From Nitrospira_D sp019636945 (GTDB taxonomy: Bacteria > Nitrospirota > Nitrospiria > Nitrospirales > Nitrospiraceae), in the NCBI RefSeq assembly GCF_047338595.1, contig NZ_JBLFBO010000010.1:1-64000 (forward strand): a DNA stretch of 64,000 nt, given 5' to 3'. Each line of letters opens with the position of its first letter. Position 1 is the stretch's first letter. Position numbers and translations under genes: made by a program. The notes under the pieces are model-generated. The model was not told the origin of the DNA. It did not search any database and was given only the letters and a program-made list of their open reading frames with translations. Below, piece by piece: positions 35,960 to 43,359 of this stretch.

Positions 35960-36409
35960 ATGGAGATGTCCGACAGTCTGGCTGTCTCGGTGTCCGGGTT
36001 AGATGCCCAACGGCGACGACTCAACGTCATTGCCAGCAATCTTGCCAACGCGCAGTCGACGAAAACGCCGTCAGGCGGTCCGTATAAGCGGCGGGACGTG
36101 GTCTTTCGATCGACGGCGGTTCCCAGTGCATTTCAGCGATCGTTTCGGCAGGTGGTTGTGGGCCCATCGGCCCATGCTCTTGAAGGGGTTTCTGTTTCAC
36201 GGGTGCAAGAAGATCCCAAGCCCGGGCAACTGATCTACGATCCACACCATCCGGATGCCGATCCAAAAGGATTCGTCCGGCTTCCCAACGTCAATGTGAT
36301 GGAGGAAATGGTGAATATGATCGGGGCGTCGCGCGCGTATGAAGCGAACGTGCAGGCGATCAATGCGACACGCACGATGTGGAACAAGGCGCTGGAAATC
36401 GGGAGGTAA
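35960..36409 (+). CDS. flgC: Flagellar proximal rod protein FlgC
   Basis: A 149-residue rod component. The N-terminal motif LNVIASNLANAQSTKTPSGGPYKRR and the C-terminal motif NVNVMEEMVNMIGASRAYEANVQAINATR match the axial protein family ends. AGGAGG lies upstream of the ATG at 35960. The stop shares a base with the ATG run of fliE. Confidence 0.95.
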   Translation: MEMSDSLAVSVSGLDAQRRRLNVIASNLANAQSTKTPSGGPYKRRDVVFRSTAVPSAFQRSFRQVVVGPSAHALEGVSVSRVQEDPKPGQLIYDPHHPDADPKGFVRLPNVNVMEEMVNMIGASRAYEANVQAINATRTMWNKALEIGR

Positions 36410-36411
36410 TG

Positions 36412-36723
36412 ATGGGGCCAATCACTGGTGTGGCATCCGGCATCGCTCCTATTGTCGATGTGGCATCGACTGGATCCACGGGCACGACTGGAAAAGCAGG
36501 CGGACCAGGATTCCTCGATTCGCTCAAGTCGGCGATCGGCAATGTCAACGATGCGCAAAAGGAAGCGAGTCGGGCGGTCGATGCGCTCATGACCGGCGAG
36601 ACGCAAGACATTCATCGGACCATGGTTGCGCTGCAGCAAGCGGATGTGTCGTTCCAATTGATGATGCAGGTCAGGAACAAGCTGGTGACCGCTTACGAGG
36701 AAATTCAACGGATGCAAATCTGA
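36412..36723 (+). CDS. fliE: Flagellar hook-basal body complex protein FliE
   Basis: A 103-residue adapter between the MS-ring and rod. The C-terminal half ALMTGETQDIHRTMVALQQADVSFQLMMQVRNKLVTAYEEI is the family hallmark. The N-terminus is Gly/Ala/Thr-rich and variable, as usual. The second of two tandem ATGs (36412) has the better distance from GGAGG. Confidence 0.93.
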   Translation: MGPITGVASGIAPIVDVASTGSTGTTGKAGGPGFLDSLKSAIGNVNDAQKEASRAVDALMTGETQDIHRTMVALQQADVSFQLMMQVRNKLVTAYEEIQRMQI

Positions 36724-36756
36724 TCGGTCGTCTCGGTTGACGAGTAAGGGGTGGGC

Positions 36757-38322
36757 ATGTTCTCCAAGTTTTCCATCAATCAACGGATGATCATCCTCGT
36801 CGCCTTGGCGGGATCCATTGCCGGTCTGATCGCCATCGCCTTGTGGACGCAACAGCCTGATATGCAAGTGCTGTTCACCCACCTTGGCAGCGAAGACGCC
36901 GCCGCCATTATCGATAAGCTCAAGGAGACCAAGGTGCCGTACGAGACGACCGGAGGCGGTTCAACCGTACTGGTGCCCAGCGACCAGGTTCACGACCTGC
37001 GATTGCAACTTGCGACCCAAGGGCTTCCTCACGGCGGTGGAGTCGGGTTCGAGATTTTCGACAAGACTTCAATCGGGATGTCCGAATTTGTTCAGAAGTT
37101 GAATTACCGTCGGGCCTTGCAGGGGGAATTGGCGAGAACCATTGCGCAGATGCCGGAAGTGGAACGGGCCCGCGTCCATCTGGCCATACCGGAGCGACGA
37201 CTGTTCGCGAGTGAGCAGGAGAAAGCGAGAGCCTCCGTGATCGTCACGCTTCGTGGCGGCCAGCAGCTCTCGCCGGCACAGGTGCAGGGGGTCATTCATT
37301 TGGTATCGAGCAGTGTGGAGGGGCTTCAATCCCGCGATGTGACCGTAGTGGACGGACACGGACGTCTCTTGTCGGCGACGGTGACGGATGAGACGGCCGG
37401 GCTGACCAATACACAGCTTGATTATCAGCGCAGCATTGAAAAGGACATCGAGACGCGCATCCAAACGATGTTGGAACGAATCGTCGGACCCAATAAGGCC
37501 GTTGTTCGTGTCTCGAGTGTCGTGGATTTCAGGAAAGTCGAAACGACGGAAGAGCGGTATGATCCGAATAGCCAGGTGGTGAGAAGCGAACAGCGCGGCC
37601 AAGAGAAGTCTAATGGGAGTAACGGGGTTGGAGGCGGCGTGCCAGGCGTTCAGTCGAACGTGCCGCCCGGGACGGATGTTGAGCCGGCACAAAGCAGTTC
37701 GAACAGCAGTCAAACGAAAAACGAAACGGTCAATTATGAAATCAGTCGCACCGTGTCGAAAATTGTGGAACCTGTCGGTGCCATCAAGCAGCTGTCCGTC
37801 GCGGTATTAGTCGACGGGGTGTATGAAGCCGCCAAGGCCGGCGAAGGCCAGACGGGGGAGGCTCCCGCTGCGGCACGAAAGTATATTCCACGCTCGGAAG
37901 AGGATCTCAAGCGGATCGAAGACATCGTGAAAAAGGCGATGGGGTTCTCGGCCGAACGACAAGATCAGGTGCAAGTTGTGAACGTGCAGTTTGGGACGGA
38001 AGCCGAGGAACCGCAGGCGGGGACGGCGGAAGTGGCATCGGAAGGGTTGAAACCGTGGATGCCCTATCTTCGATACGGAGTGGGGATCCTTCTCTTTGCC
38101 GTTATTCTCATGTTTGTCGTGCGGCCGTTGCTCGCCATGTTGGGAACAAACATGGAACAGGCACAGGCAGAGGCGTCTGTGGCCGAGCTTTCTGGTGCGA
38201 CCCATGGGGGTGGAACGACCTTGCCGGGTGCTCCGGATCGAGCGCAGATCATTGATATGGCCAAAAAAAACCCTGATGCGACGGCCGTGGTCGTCAAAGA
38301 GTGGTTGAAAAGTCCAACCTAG
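36757..38322 (+). CDS. fliF: Flagellar MS-ring protein FliF
   Basis: A 521-residue membrane ring subunit. The first transmembrane helix is at about 10-30 (MIILVALAGSIAGLIAIAL) and the second at about 430-450 (YGVGILLFAVILMFVVRPLL). Between them lie the ring-building motifs. QLATQGLPHGGGVGFEIFDK and YRRALQGELARTIAQMPEVERARVHLAIPE are conserved. The C-terminal tail after the second helix contains the FliG-binding segment. Start at 36757 has AAGGGG upstream. Confidence 0.95.
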   Translation: MFSKFSINQRMIILVALAGSIAGLIAIALWTQQPDMQVLFTHLGSEDAAAIIDKLKETKVPYETTGGGSTVLVPSDQVHDLRLQLATQGLPHGGGVGFEIFDKTSIGMSEFVQKLNYRRALQGELARTIAQMPEVERARVHLAIPERRLFASEQEKARASVIVTLRGGQQLSPAQVQGVIHLVSSSVEGLQSRDVTVVDGHGRLLSATVTDETAGLTNTQLDYQRSIEKDIETRIQTMLERIVGPNKAVVRVSSVVDFRKVETTEERYDPNSQVVRSEQRGQEKSNGSNGVGGGVPGVQSNVPPGTDVEPAQSSSNSSQTKNETVNYEISRTVSKIVEPVGAIKQLSVAVLVDGVYEAAKAGEGQTGEAPAAARKYIPRSEEDLKRIEDIVKKAMGFSAERQDQVQVVNVQFGTEAEEPQAGTAEVASEGLKPWMPYLRYGVGILLFAVILMFVVRPLLAMLGTNMEQAQAEASVAELSGATHGGGTTLPGAPDRAQIIDMAKKNPDATAVVVKEWLKSPT

Positions 38323-38331
38323 AGTCTGGCA

Positions 38332-39324
38332 ATGGCAAATACTCTGACCGGTGAACAAAAAGCGGCGATTTTGCTTCGGGCGATCGGTGAAGAAGCGGCC
38401 GCCCAAGTCATGAAGCAACTGGATCCGAAGGAGATCAAGAAGCTGGGGAGCTTCATGAACGGAACCGCTCAAATCTCCCGAGAGGATGAAGAAGTGGTCA
38501 TTTCTGATTTTCAGGCGGCGAGCGCCGCGGGAGGCGTGCAATTCCAAGGACGAGAGTTCATCAAAACCGTGCTGACCAAAGCACTGGGAGCAGACAAGGC
38601 GGCGCGGATCATTGAGTCCATGACGCAGAAAAATTATCCTGGAATTGAAGCGTTGAAGTGGGTCGACGTGAAAACGCTTACGCAAATGCTGAAGATAGAA
38701 CATGCCCAAACAGTCGCCGTCATCCTGGCGCATCTGGAGAGTGACCAGGCCGGCCAGGTCCTGGCCTCGCTTCCGGAGGACATGCGCGGGGATGTAGCGC
38801 TTCGGCTGGCAACCATGGAAGAGGTGCAGCCGGATGTGCTGGAGGAACTGAGCGATACGCTACAAGAAACATTGTTGGCAGGTACAGGGGGCGGTGCGCA
38901 TAGTGTCGGTGGCACCGAGGTGATCGCCAACATTCTGATGCGAATGGATAAAACGAATGAAGGCGGCATCATGGCGCGTATCACGGAGAAAAGCCAAACG
39001 CTCGCCGACAACATTCGGGCACTGATGTTTGTCTTCGACGATATGGTGAAAGTGGATGATCGTGGAATTCAGGAGCTCATGAAGGAAATCAGCAAGGAAG
39101 ATTTGCCAGTGGCGCTGCGCGGCGCCAATCCGGAAGTGAAGGAAAAGTTCTTCAAGAATATGTCGAGTCGTGCTGCGGAAATGCTGAAGGATGATATGGA
39201 AGCCAGGGGACCGGTCAAAGTATCCGATGTGGAAAAAGCGCAACAAAACATTCTCAAAGTCTGCCGAAAGCTGGAGGACGAAGGCCGTATCGTCATCGCC
39301 GGTGTCGGAGAGGAGATGCTCTAG
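38332..39324 (+). CDS. fliG: Flagellar motor switch protein FliG
   Basis: A 330-residue C-ring protein that couples stator force to rotation. LTGEQKAAILLRAIGEEAAAQVMKQL at the N-terminus binds FliF. The EHAQTVAVILAHLESDQAGQVLASLP middle domain is conserved. The C-terminal domain LMFVFDDMVKVDDRGIQELMKEI carries the charged torque residues. Its TAG stop shares a base with the GTG start of the fused fliH, so translation is coupled. Confidence 0.96.
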   Translation: MANTLTGEQKAAILLRAIGEEAAAQVMKQLDPKEIKKLGSFMNGTAQISREDEEVVISDFQAASAAGGVQFQGREFIKTVLTKALGADKAARIIESMTQKNYPGIEALKWVDVKTLTQMLKIEHAQTVAVILAHLESDQAGQVLASLPEDMRGDVALRLATMEEVQPDVLEELSDTLQETLLAGTGGGAHSVGGTEVIANILMRMDKTNEGGIMARITEKSQTLADNIRALMFVFDDMVKVDDRGIQELMKEISKEDLPVALRGANPEVKEKFFKNMSSRAAEMLKDDMEARGPVKVSDVEKAQQNILKVCRKLEDEGRIVIAGVGEEML

Positions 39325-40349
39325 TGGCGGCTGCGGCTATGCCGTTGATGTCTTCTCACGGGCAGGGACTTTCGAGAGTCCAGGGATCGGTCCTTGTCGT
39401 CGATGATGAAGAAAGCATTCGGAATCTCTTTCTGGAGCTCTTCAGGTCCGAGCGCATCAATGTCCGCGTTGCCGGTTCGGGACAGGAAGCCCTGGCGATG
39501 GTCAGGCAGATTGTCCCGACGGTGCTGATCGTCGACGTGTTGCTGCCGGATGGCGACGGCATCGCCGTCCTGGAAGAAGTACAGAAACTCGACAATCGGA
39601 TCATCGGAGCGGTGATGACCGGGGCGGCGACCATCGAGCTTGCTGTGCGAGCGATGAAAGCCGGAGCTGTCGATTTCTTCTTGAAACCGTTTCAGACCGA
39701 GGCCGTTATCGCCACAGTCCGGCGTTTATTGGCGATTCATCTGGCGCGAGGGGAACATGCGGTGGTGAAGCATGCAGCCGTCCGGTCCGGGGCGATCCGG
39801 CTACAGGATGCGCCCTTTCACACGTTCGACGAGGGGGGGATGTTTCGCGGAGCCGATGGGCCCGCGGAATATGAACGTGGGTTGGCGGAAGGACGACGGC
39901 TCGCGGAGGATGAACGCCGACAGGCCGTGGCCGTGCTGACCAACGCGGCCAGACAGTTTGACATGGCGCGGGGAACGGTGCGGCAGACGATGGAAGCGGA
40001 CGTGATCGAATTGGCGTTTCAAGTGGCTTCCAAGATTCTTCATGAGTCGGCCGAATCGTGCCGTGAGCAGATCGTTGTTCAGGCCAAGGCAGGGATCAAT
40101 GCGCTCCGCGACGCGGAGAGCGTGGTGATTCAAGCACATCCATTGGATGCCGGTGTTTTGGAAGCGGCCAAGGCTGAACTGGCAGGACAGCGAGACACTC
40201 CCTTCGTCATCAATGTTGAAGCGGTCCCATCACTTCCACGGGGAAGTTGCCTGTTGCATACCAGTACGCGATTGGTGGATGCCTCCCTTGAGACGCAGTT
40301 GGCTTGCTTGGGGCAGGCGATGCAGCCTGGGGTGCGGCATGAGTCGTAG
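39324..40349 (+). CDS. fliH: FliH-like export regulator with N-terminal receiver domain
   Basis: A 341-residue protein in the canonical fliH position between fliG and fliI. Residues about 20-140 are a complete response-regulator receiver: Asp27/Asp28, phospho-Asp71 in LIVDVLLPDGDG, Thr99 in VMTGA and Lys121 in FFLKPF. Residues about 180-335 match FliH (EYERGLAEGRRLAEDERRQA, VIELAFQVASKILHESAESC, NALRDAESVVIQAHPLD). FliH dimers hold the FliI ATPase at the export gate and restrain it. A receiver is not part of normal FliH, so phosphorylation may set export activity. Start is a GTG overlapping the fliG stop, with GGAGAGG upstream. Confidence 0.85.
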   Translation: MAAAAMPLMSSHGQGLSRVQGSVLVVDDEESIRNLFLELFRSERINVRVAGSGQEALAMVRQIVPTVLIVDVLLPDGDGIAVLEEVQKLDNRIIGAVMTGAATIELAVRAMKAGAVDFFLKPFQTEAVIATVRRLLAIHLARGEHAVVKHAAVRSGAIRLQDAPFHTFDEGGMFRGADGPAEYERGLAEGRRLAEDERRQAVAVLTNAARQFDMARGTVRQTMEADVIELAFQVASKILHESAESCREQIVVQAKAGINALRDAESVVIQAHPLDAGVLEAAKAELAGQRDTPFVINVEAVPSLPRGSCLLHTSTRLVDASLETQLACLGQAMQPGVRHES

Positions 40350-40624
40350 TCATCTGCTTGAGCACATCGAACCCATTGAGATATCCGGACGGGTGGCCCA
40401 GGCCGTGGGGGGAGTGGTAAACGACTATGACCCGATGACGACCCTTCCATGGATGGCGGATGCGTCTCTTGCGATGCAGTCAGCTCGTTTGGGGCAGGTG
40501 GTGCAGCTTGGGGTGCCGCATGAGTCTTAGTCATCTGCTTGAGCACATCGAACCTATTGAGGTATCCGGACGGGTGGCCCAGGCCGTGGGGATGGTGGTG
40601 GAAGGCTATGGTCCAATGACGACC
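40275..40624. repeat. Tandem duplication of the fliH-fliI junction
   Basis: A unit at about 40275-40443 is repeated at about 40456-40624 with a period of 181 bases. Each unit holds the last 25 or so codons of fliH, its stop, and the first 35 or so codons of fliI. Landmarks are ATGAGTCGTAGTCATCTGCT at 40339 and ATGAGTCTTAGTCATCTGCT at 40520. Copies differ by scattered substitutions, so the duplication is not fresh. Confidence 0.85.
40339..40530 (+). CDS. Chimeric small ORF made by the fliH-fliI duplication
   Basis: The 63 codons start with MSRSHLLEHIEPIEISGRVA, the FliI N-terminus, and end with LGQVVQLGVPHES, a copy of the FliH C-terminus. It starts 11 bases inside the end of fliH and ends 11 bases inside fliI, reproducing the original coupling at both joints. 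The frame is open across the join. It may be translated as a small protein containing the FliI segment that binds FliH, or it may only preserve coupling to fliI. Product unproven. Confidence 0.5.
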   Translation: MSRSHLLEHIEPIEISGRVAQAVGGVVNDYDPMTTLPWMADASLAMQSARLGQVVQLGVPHES

Positions 40625-41827
40625 ATTGGTGAGCTCTGCCGTATCACAAGAGAGGTGGGTGCCGCGCCGATTATGGCGGAGGTGGTCGGATTTCGTGGAG
40701 ACCGTGTGTTGTTGATGCCGCTTGGAGACATGCGTGGAATCGGACCAGCCAGCCGCATCACTATGACTGGGCAGGTGGCAAGCCTCGCGGTCGGACCTGG
40801 CTTATTGGGCAGGATTCTGGATGGATGCGGGGACCCCATCGACGGGAAAGGAACGCCGAAGACGAGTCACCGCTATCCGCTCCATGCTGCCGCACCGAAT
40901 CCCCTTGAGCGGGCACGCATTCAGGATCCTCTTGATCTCGGTGTTCGTGCGATCAACGGATTCTTGACCTGTGGCCGTGGACAAAAGATGGGGATTTTTT
41001 CAGGTTCAGGAGTCGGAAAGAGCGTCCTGTTAGGGATGATCAGTCGCTACACAAAGGCAGATGTCAACGTCATTGCACTCATCGGAGAACGAGGGCGAGA
41101 GGTCAACGAGTTTCTTGAGCGTGACCTGGGGGCCGATGCACTTGCGCGAACGGTCGTGGTCGTCGCAACGTCCGACCAAGCTCCGTTGATCCGTCTACGA
41201 GCCGCGTTGGTGGCCACGACGATCGCCGAATACTTCCGTGATGCAGGACAGCAAGTACTCTTGTTGATGGATTCACTCACGCGACTGGCCTATAGCCAGA
41301 GAGAGGTCGGACTGGCCATCGGAGAGCCACCGACAACAAAAGGCTATACGCCATCCGTGTTTGCGCTTCTTCCAAAACTTTTGGAGCGTGTGGGAACGGG
41401 GCCCGGACCGGGAACCATTACAGGTCTGTATACTGTGTTGGTGGATGGCGATGACCTGAGTGATCCCATTGCCGATACCGTTCGATCGATCTTGGATGGT
41501 CATATTGTGTTGTCACGTACGTTGGCCGCACGCAATCACTTCCCGGCCATTGATCTGCTCCAGAGCACGAGCCGTGTCATGAGGGATATTGTCGGGAAGG
41601 CGCATCATGATGCCGCCAGGCGGGTGCTTGAACTGATGGCTCGGTATCAACAGTCCGAAGATCTCGTCCTGTTAGGCGCGTACAAAGCCGGGATGAATGT
41701 AGGACTTGATAAAGCCGTGCAAGCCCAGGATTCGATCAACGGATATCTCCGACAGGCGATCGATCAGCCTGCCAACATGGCATCATCGGTGCAGGAACTT
41801 GAGGCGTTGGCGGGGCAATCGGCATGA
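40520..41827 (+). CDS. fliI: Flagellum-specific export ATPase FliI
   Basis: A 435-residue hexameric ATPase that unfolds and feeds substrates to the export gate. The Walker A is GIFSGSGVGKSVLLGMI, Walker B QVLLLMDSLTRLAYSQREVGLA, and the GEPPTTKGYTPSVFALLPKLLERVG region is typical. The N-terminal LLEHIEPIEVSGRVAQAVG segment is the FliH-binding end. The ATG at 40520 lies inside the end of the chimeric ORF. Its stop overlaps fliJ by four bases. Confidence 0.95.
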   Translation: MSLSHLLEHIEPIEVSGRVAQAVGMVVEGYGPMTTIGELCRITREVGAAPIMAEVVGFRGDRVLLMPLGDMRGIGPASRITMTGQVASLAVGPGLLGRILDGCGDPIDGKGTPKTSHRYPLHAAAPNPLERARIQDPLDLGVRAINGFLTCGRGQKMGIFSGSGVGKSVLLGMISRYTKADVNVIALIGERGREVNEFLERDLGADALARTVVVVATSDQAPLIRLRAALVATTIAEYFRDAGQQVLLLMDSLTRLAYSQREVGLAIGEPPTTKGYTPSVFALLPKLLERVGTGPGPGTITGLYTVLVDGDDLSDPIADTVRSILDGHIVLSRTLAARNHFPAIDLLQSTSRVMRDIVGKAHHDAARRVLELMARYQQSEDLVLLGAYKAGMNVGLDKAVQAQDSINGYLRQAIDQPANMASSVQELEALAGQSA

Positions 41828-42264
41828 GTCTCGATTCGATACGAAAGGTGCGGGCACAGACCGTCGAGTCACTGATGATGGAATTGTCGCAAATCACACA
41901 AGCGCTTACTCACAGTGAAGCACAGTATCGCACCATGGAAGTTCAGATTCAGGCGGATACTGAGCTCTATGCTCAGCAGGCCGGGCAGGGTCTGACGATC
42001 GAGGATCTGTTGCAATGGCAGGGGAAAATGGATGCCCAGCGGTCTGCGCTGCGGCAAGTCCGTGCCTCAATCGATCATGCGACCGGTCTGTGGCAGCAGA
42101 CTCACGAACGGCTTGTTGAAGCCAGGCAGGAATGTAAGCTTCTTGAGAAAGTGGTCGACCAGCGTCAGGCAGCCCTGCAGGCGGTGAGTGCCCGCCGGGA
42201 GCAATGGGCTGAAGACGAGACTGCAAGTCGCCGGATCCCCATTCGAGATCGAGGCGATTCATGA
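41824..42264 (+). CDS. fliJ: Flagellar export chaperone FliJ
   Basis: A 146-residue coiled-coil protein that fits the FliI ring like a rotor stalk. Nearly all heptad-rich helix, with Gln/Glu/Arg-rich sequence (LRQVRASIDHATGLWQQTHERLVEARQEC). Identified mainly by position after fliI, size and coiled coil, as the family is poorly conserved. Overlaps both neighbours by four bases. Confidence 0.85.
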   Translation: MSLDSIRKVRAQTVESLMMELSQITQALTHSEAQYRTMEVQIQADTELYAQQAGQGLTIEDLLQWQGKMDAQRSALRQVRASIDHATGLWQQTHERLVEARQECKLLEKVVDQRQAALQAVSARREQWAEDETASRRIPIRDRGDS

Positions 42265-43016
42265 AGCGGCCAAGCAATCCGATGAAGATGTCTCCGTTCA
42301 CCCTCGCTACTCGGTGGCCGTGGCTCGCGCCGCGGCTGAGGCAGAATCGGCGTGGATCGCTTTGGACGATGGTCGGGGGATTGGTCGTTTCGACAATTCT
42401 GTTTTGGGTCATGGTTCAGTTGGGACAGGCCTCTTCAGATCCCAAGCCAAAGGTCTCGGCGCCGCACAATTCTGCCAAGCAAGAAGGGCAACCCTCCGTG
42501 CCAGAGGGACCACCGCACGAATCTGAAGCCAAGGATGGGACGATGGCTGCGGTCCGATCAGCGCCTCAGGGACCGGCAATCGAGATGCCCCGTGAAGTAC
42601 TCGAGATGCTGGATCAACGAAAGCGCGATCTGGATCGACGAGAGGAAGTCATTCGACAGAATGAAGAACGGCTCATGATCGTGAGGAGCCAGGTTGAGGA
42701 ACTCCTTGAGCAGAACGAGGCGTTGGAAAAGCGGATACAGAGCGCACGGGCCAAAGAGGAACGCCCTGCGGCTCAATCGACCAAGATTCAAGCGGACAAA
42801 GATCGTGGAGCACAGGATCAGCGGGCGCAGCTGGCCAAAATCTTTGAGTCGATGCCGTCGGAGGATGCCGCGGCACGTCTTGAGCGGATGCCGGACCGAA
42901 AAGCGATTGAAATTCTGCGAATGGTCAAGTCCAAAACTGCCGGAGCAATCCTCTCCCAAGTGAAGGCAGATCGCGCTGCCAAACTCACCGAACAGTTGCT
43001 GGTCCAAACGCCCTAG
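42261..43016 (+). CDS. MotE/MgtE-N-like flagellar membrane protein
   Basis: A 251-residue protein with one N-terminal membrane helix (SLWTMVGGLVVSTILFWVMV) and a long coiled coil (about 110-190). The C-terminal MgtE_N-type domain is FESMPSEDAAARLERMPDRKAIEILRMVKSKTAGAILSQV. This layout matches the MotE family placed after fliJ in many flagellar clusters, where it chaperones stator protein MotC in Rhizobia. Here the partner is unknown because no stator genes are in the window. ATGA overlap with fliJ. Confidence 0.75.
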   Translation: MKRPSNPMKMSPFTLATRWPWLAPRLRQNRRGSLWTMVGGLVVSTILFWVMVQLGQASSDPKPKVSAPHNSAKQEGQPSVPEGPPHESEAKDGTMAAVRSAPQGPAIEMPREVLEMLDQRKRDLDRREEVIRQNEERLMIVRSQVEELLEQNEALEKRIQSARAKEERPAAQSTKIQADKDRGAQDQRAQLAKIFESMPSEDAAARLERMPDRKAIEILRMVKSKTAGAILSQVKADRAAKLTEQLLVQTP

Positions 43017-43062
43017 CCTGAAGTATTCCTGAACGCGTCCCCAATGATTGTCGAGACAGCGC

Positions 43063-43124
43063 CGTGAAGCGTATTTCGTTCCAGGATTCGGATGCTTCAC
43101 GCCTCACGTGCGACGCTTCACGAG
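43063..43124. repeat. Palindromic intergenic repeat (CGTGAAGCG family), copy 1
   Basis: It starts CGTGAAGCGTATTTCGTTCC and ends GCGACGCTTCACGAG, with GCTTCACG also in the middle. The arms are complementary. It is related to copies at 50867 and 59443, all between flagellar genes. Confidence 0.75.
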
Positions 43125-43306
43125 TTACTCGCTAAGGCGGTATTGTCCCTCAACCCCTCGGTTTCGCTCTGGGTCGACCCTGAGCGGGCTCTCTCCCACT
43201 CCGATCCATTTTGCCTACGACCCAGAAATATTTTCCTCCTTCCCTCCATGTGATCGGGAGTTGAATCACAACTGCTCGATATTTCAGTTCCTTATGAACT
43301 GTCAAC

Positions 43307-43323
43307 TTGGCACGAGGCTTGTA
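43307..43323 (+). promoter_or_regulatory. Predicted sigma54 promoter of fliK-flgD-flgE
   Basis: TTGGCACGAGGCTTGTA matches TTGGCACG-N4-TTGCW, with GG (43309-43310) ten bases before G43321. The last consensus C is T here. Start would be near 43334, leaving a leader of about 26 bases before fliK. Confidence 0.6.
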
Positions 43324-43359
43324 TTTCACCCTGCCGGAATCTCACGAGGACTGATAGCC

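Larger units (their letters stand above)
43017..43359 (+). other. 343-base gap before fliK holding a repeat and a promoter
   Basis: It contains the palindromic repeat at 43063-43124 and the sigma54 site at 43307-43323. An open frame runs in phase with fliK from 43048 but has no ribosome site and covers the repeat and promoter, so I do not count it as coding. Confidence 0.6.

Noticed and set aside
43048..43359. An open frame extends fliK upstream by 104 codons.
   Set aside because: It contains the palindromic repeat and the sigma54 promoter, lacks a ribosome site, and FliK begins well at 43360.
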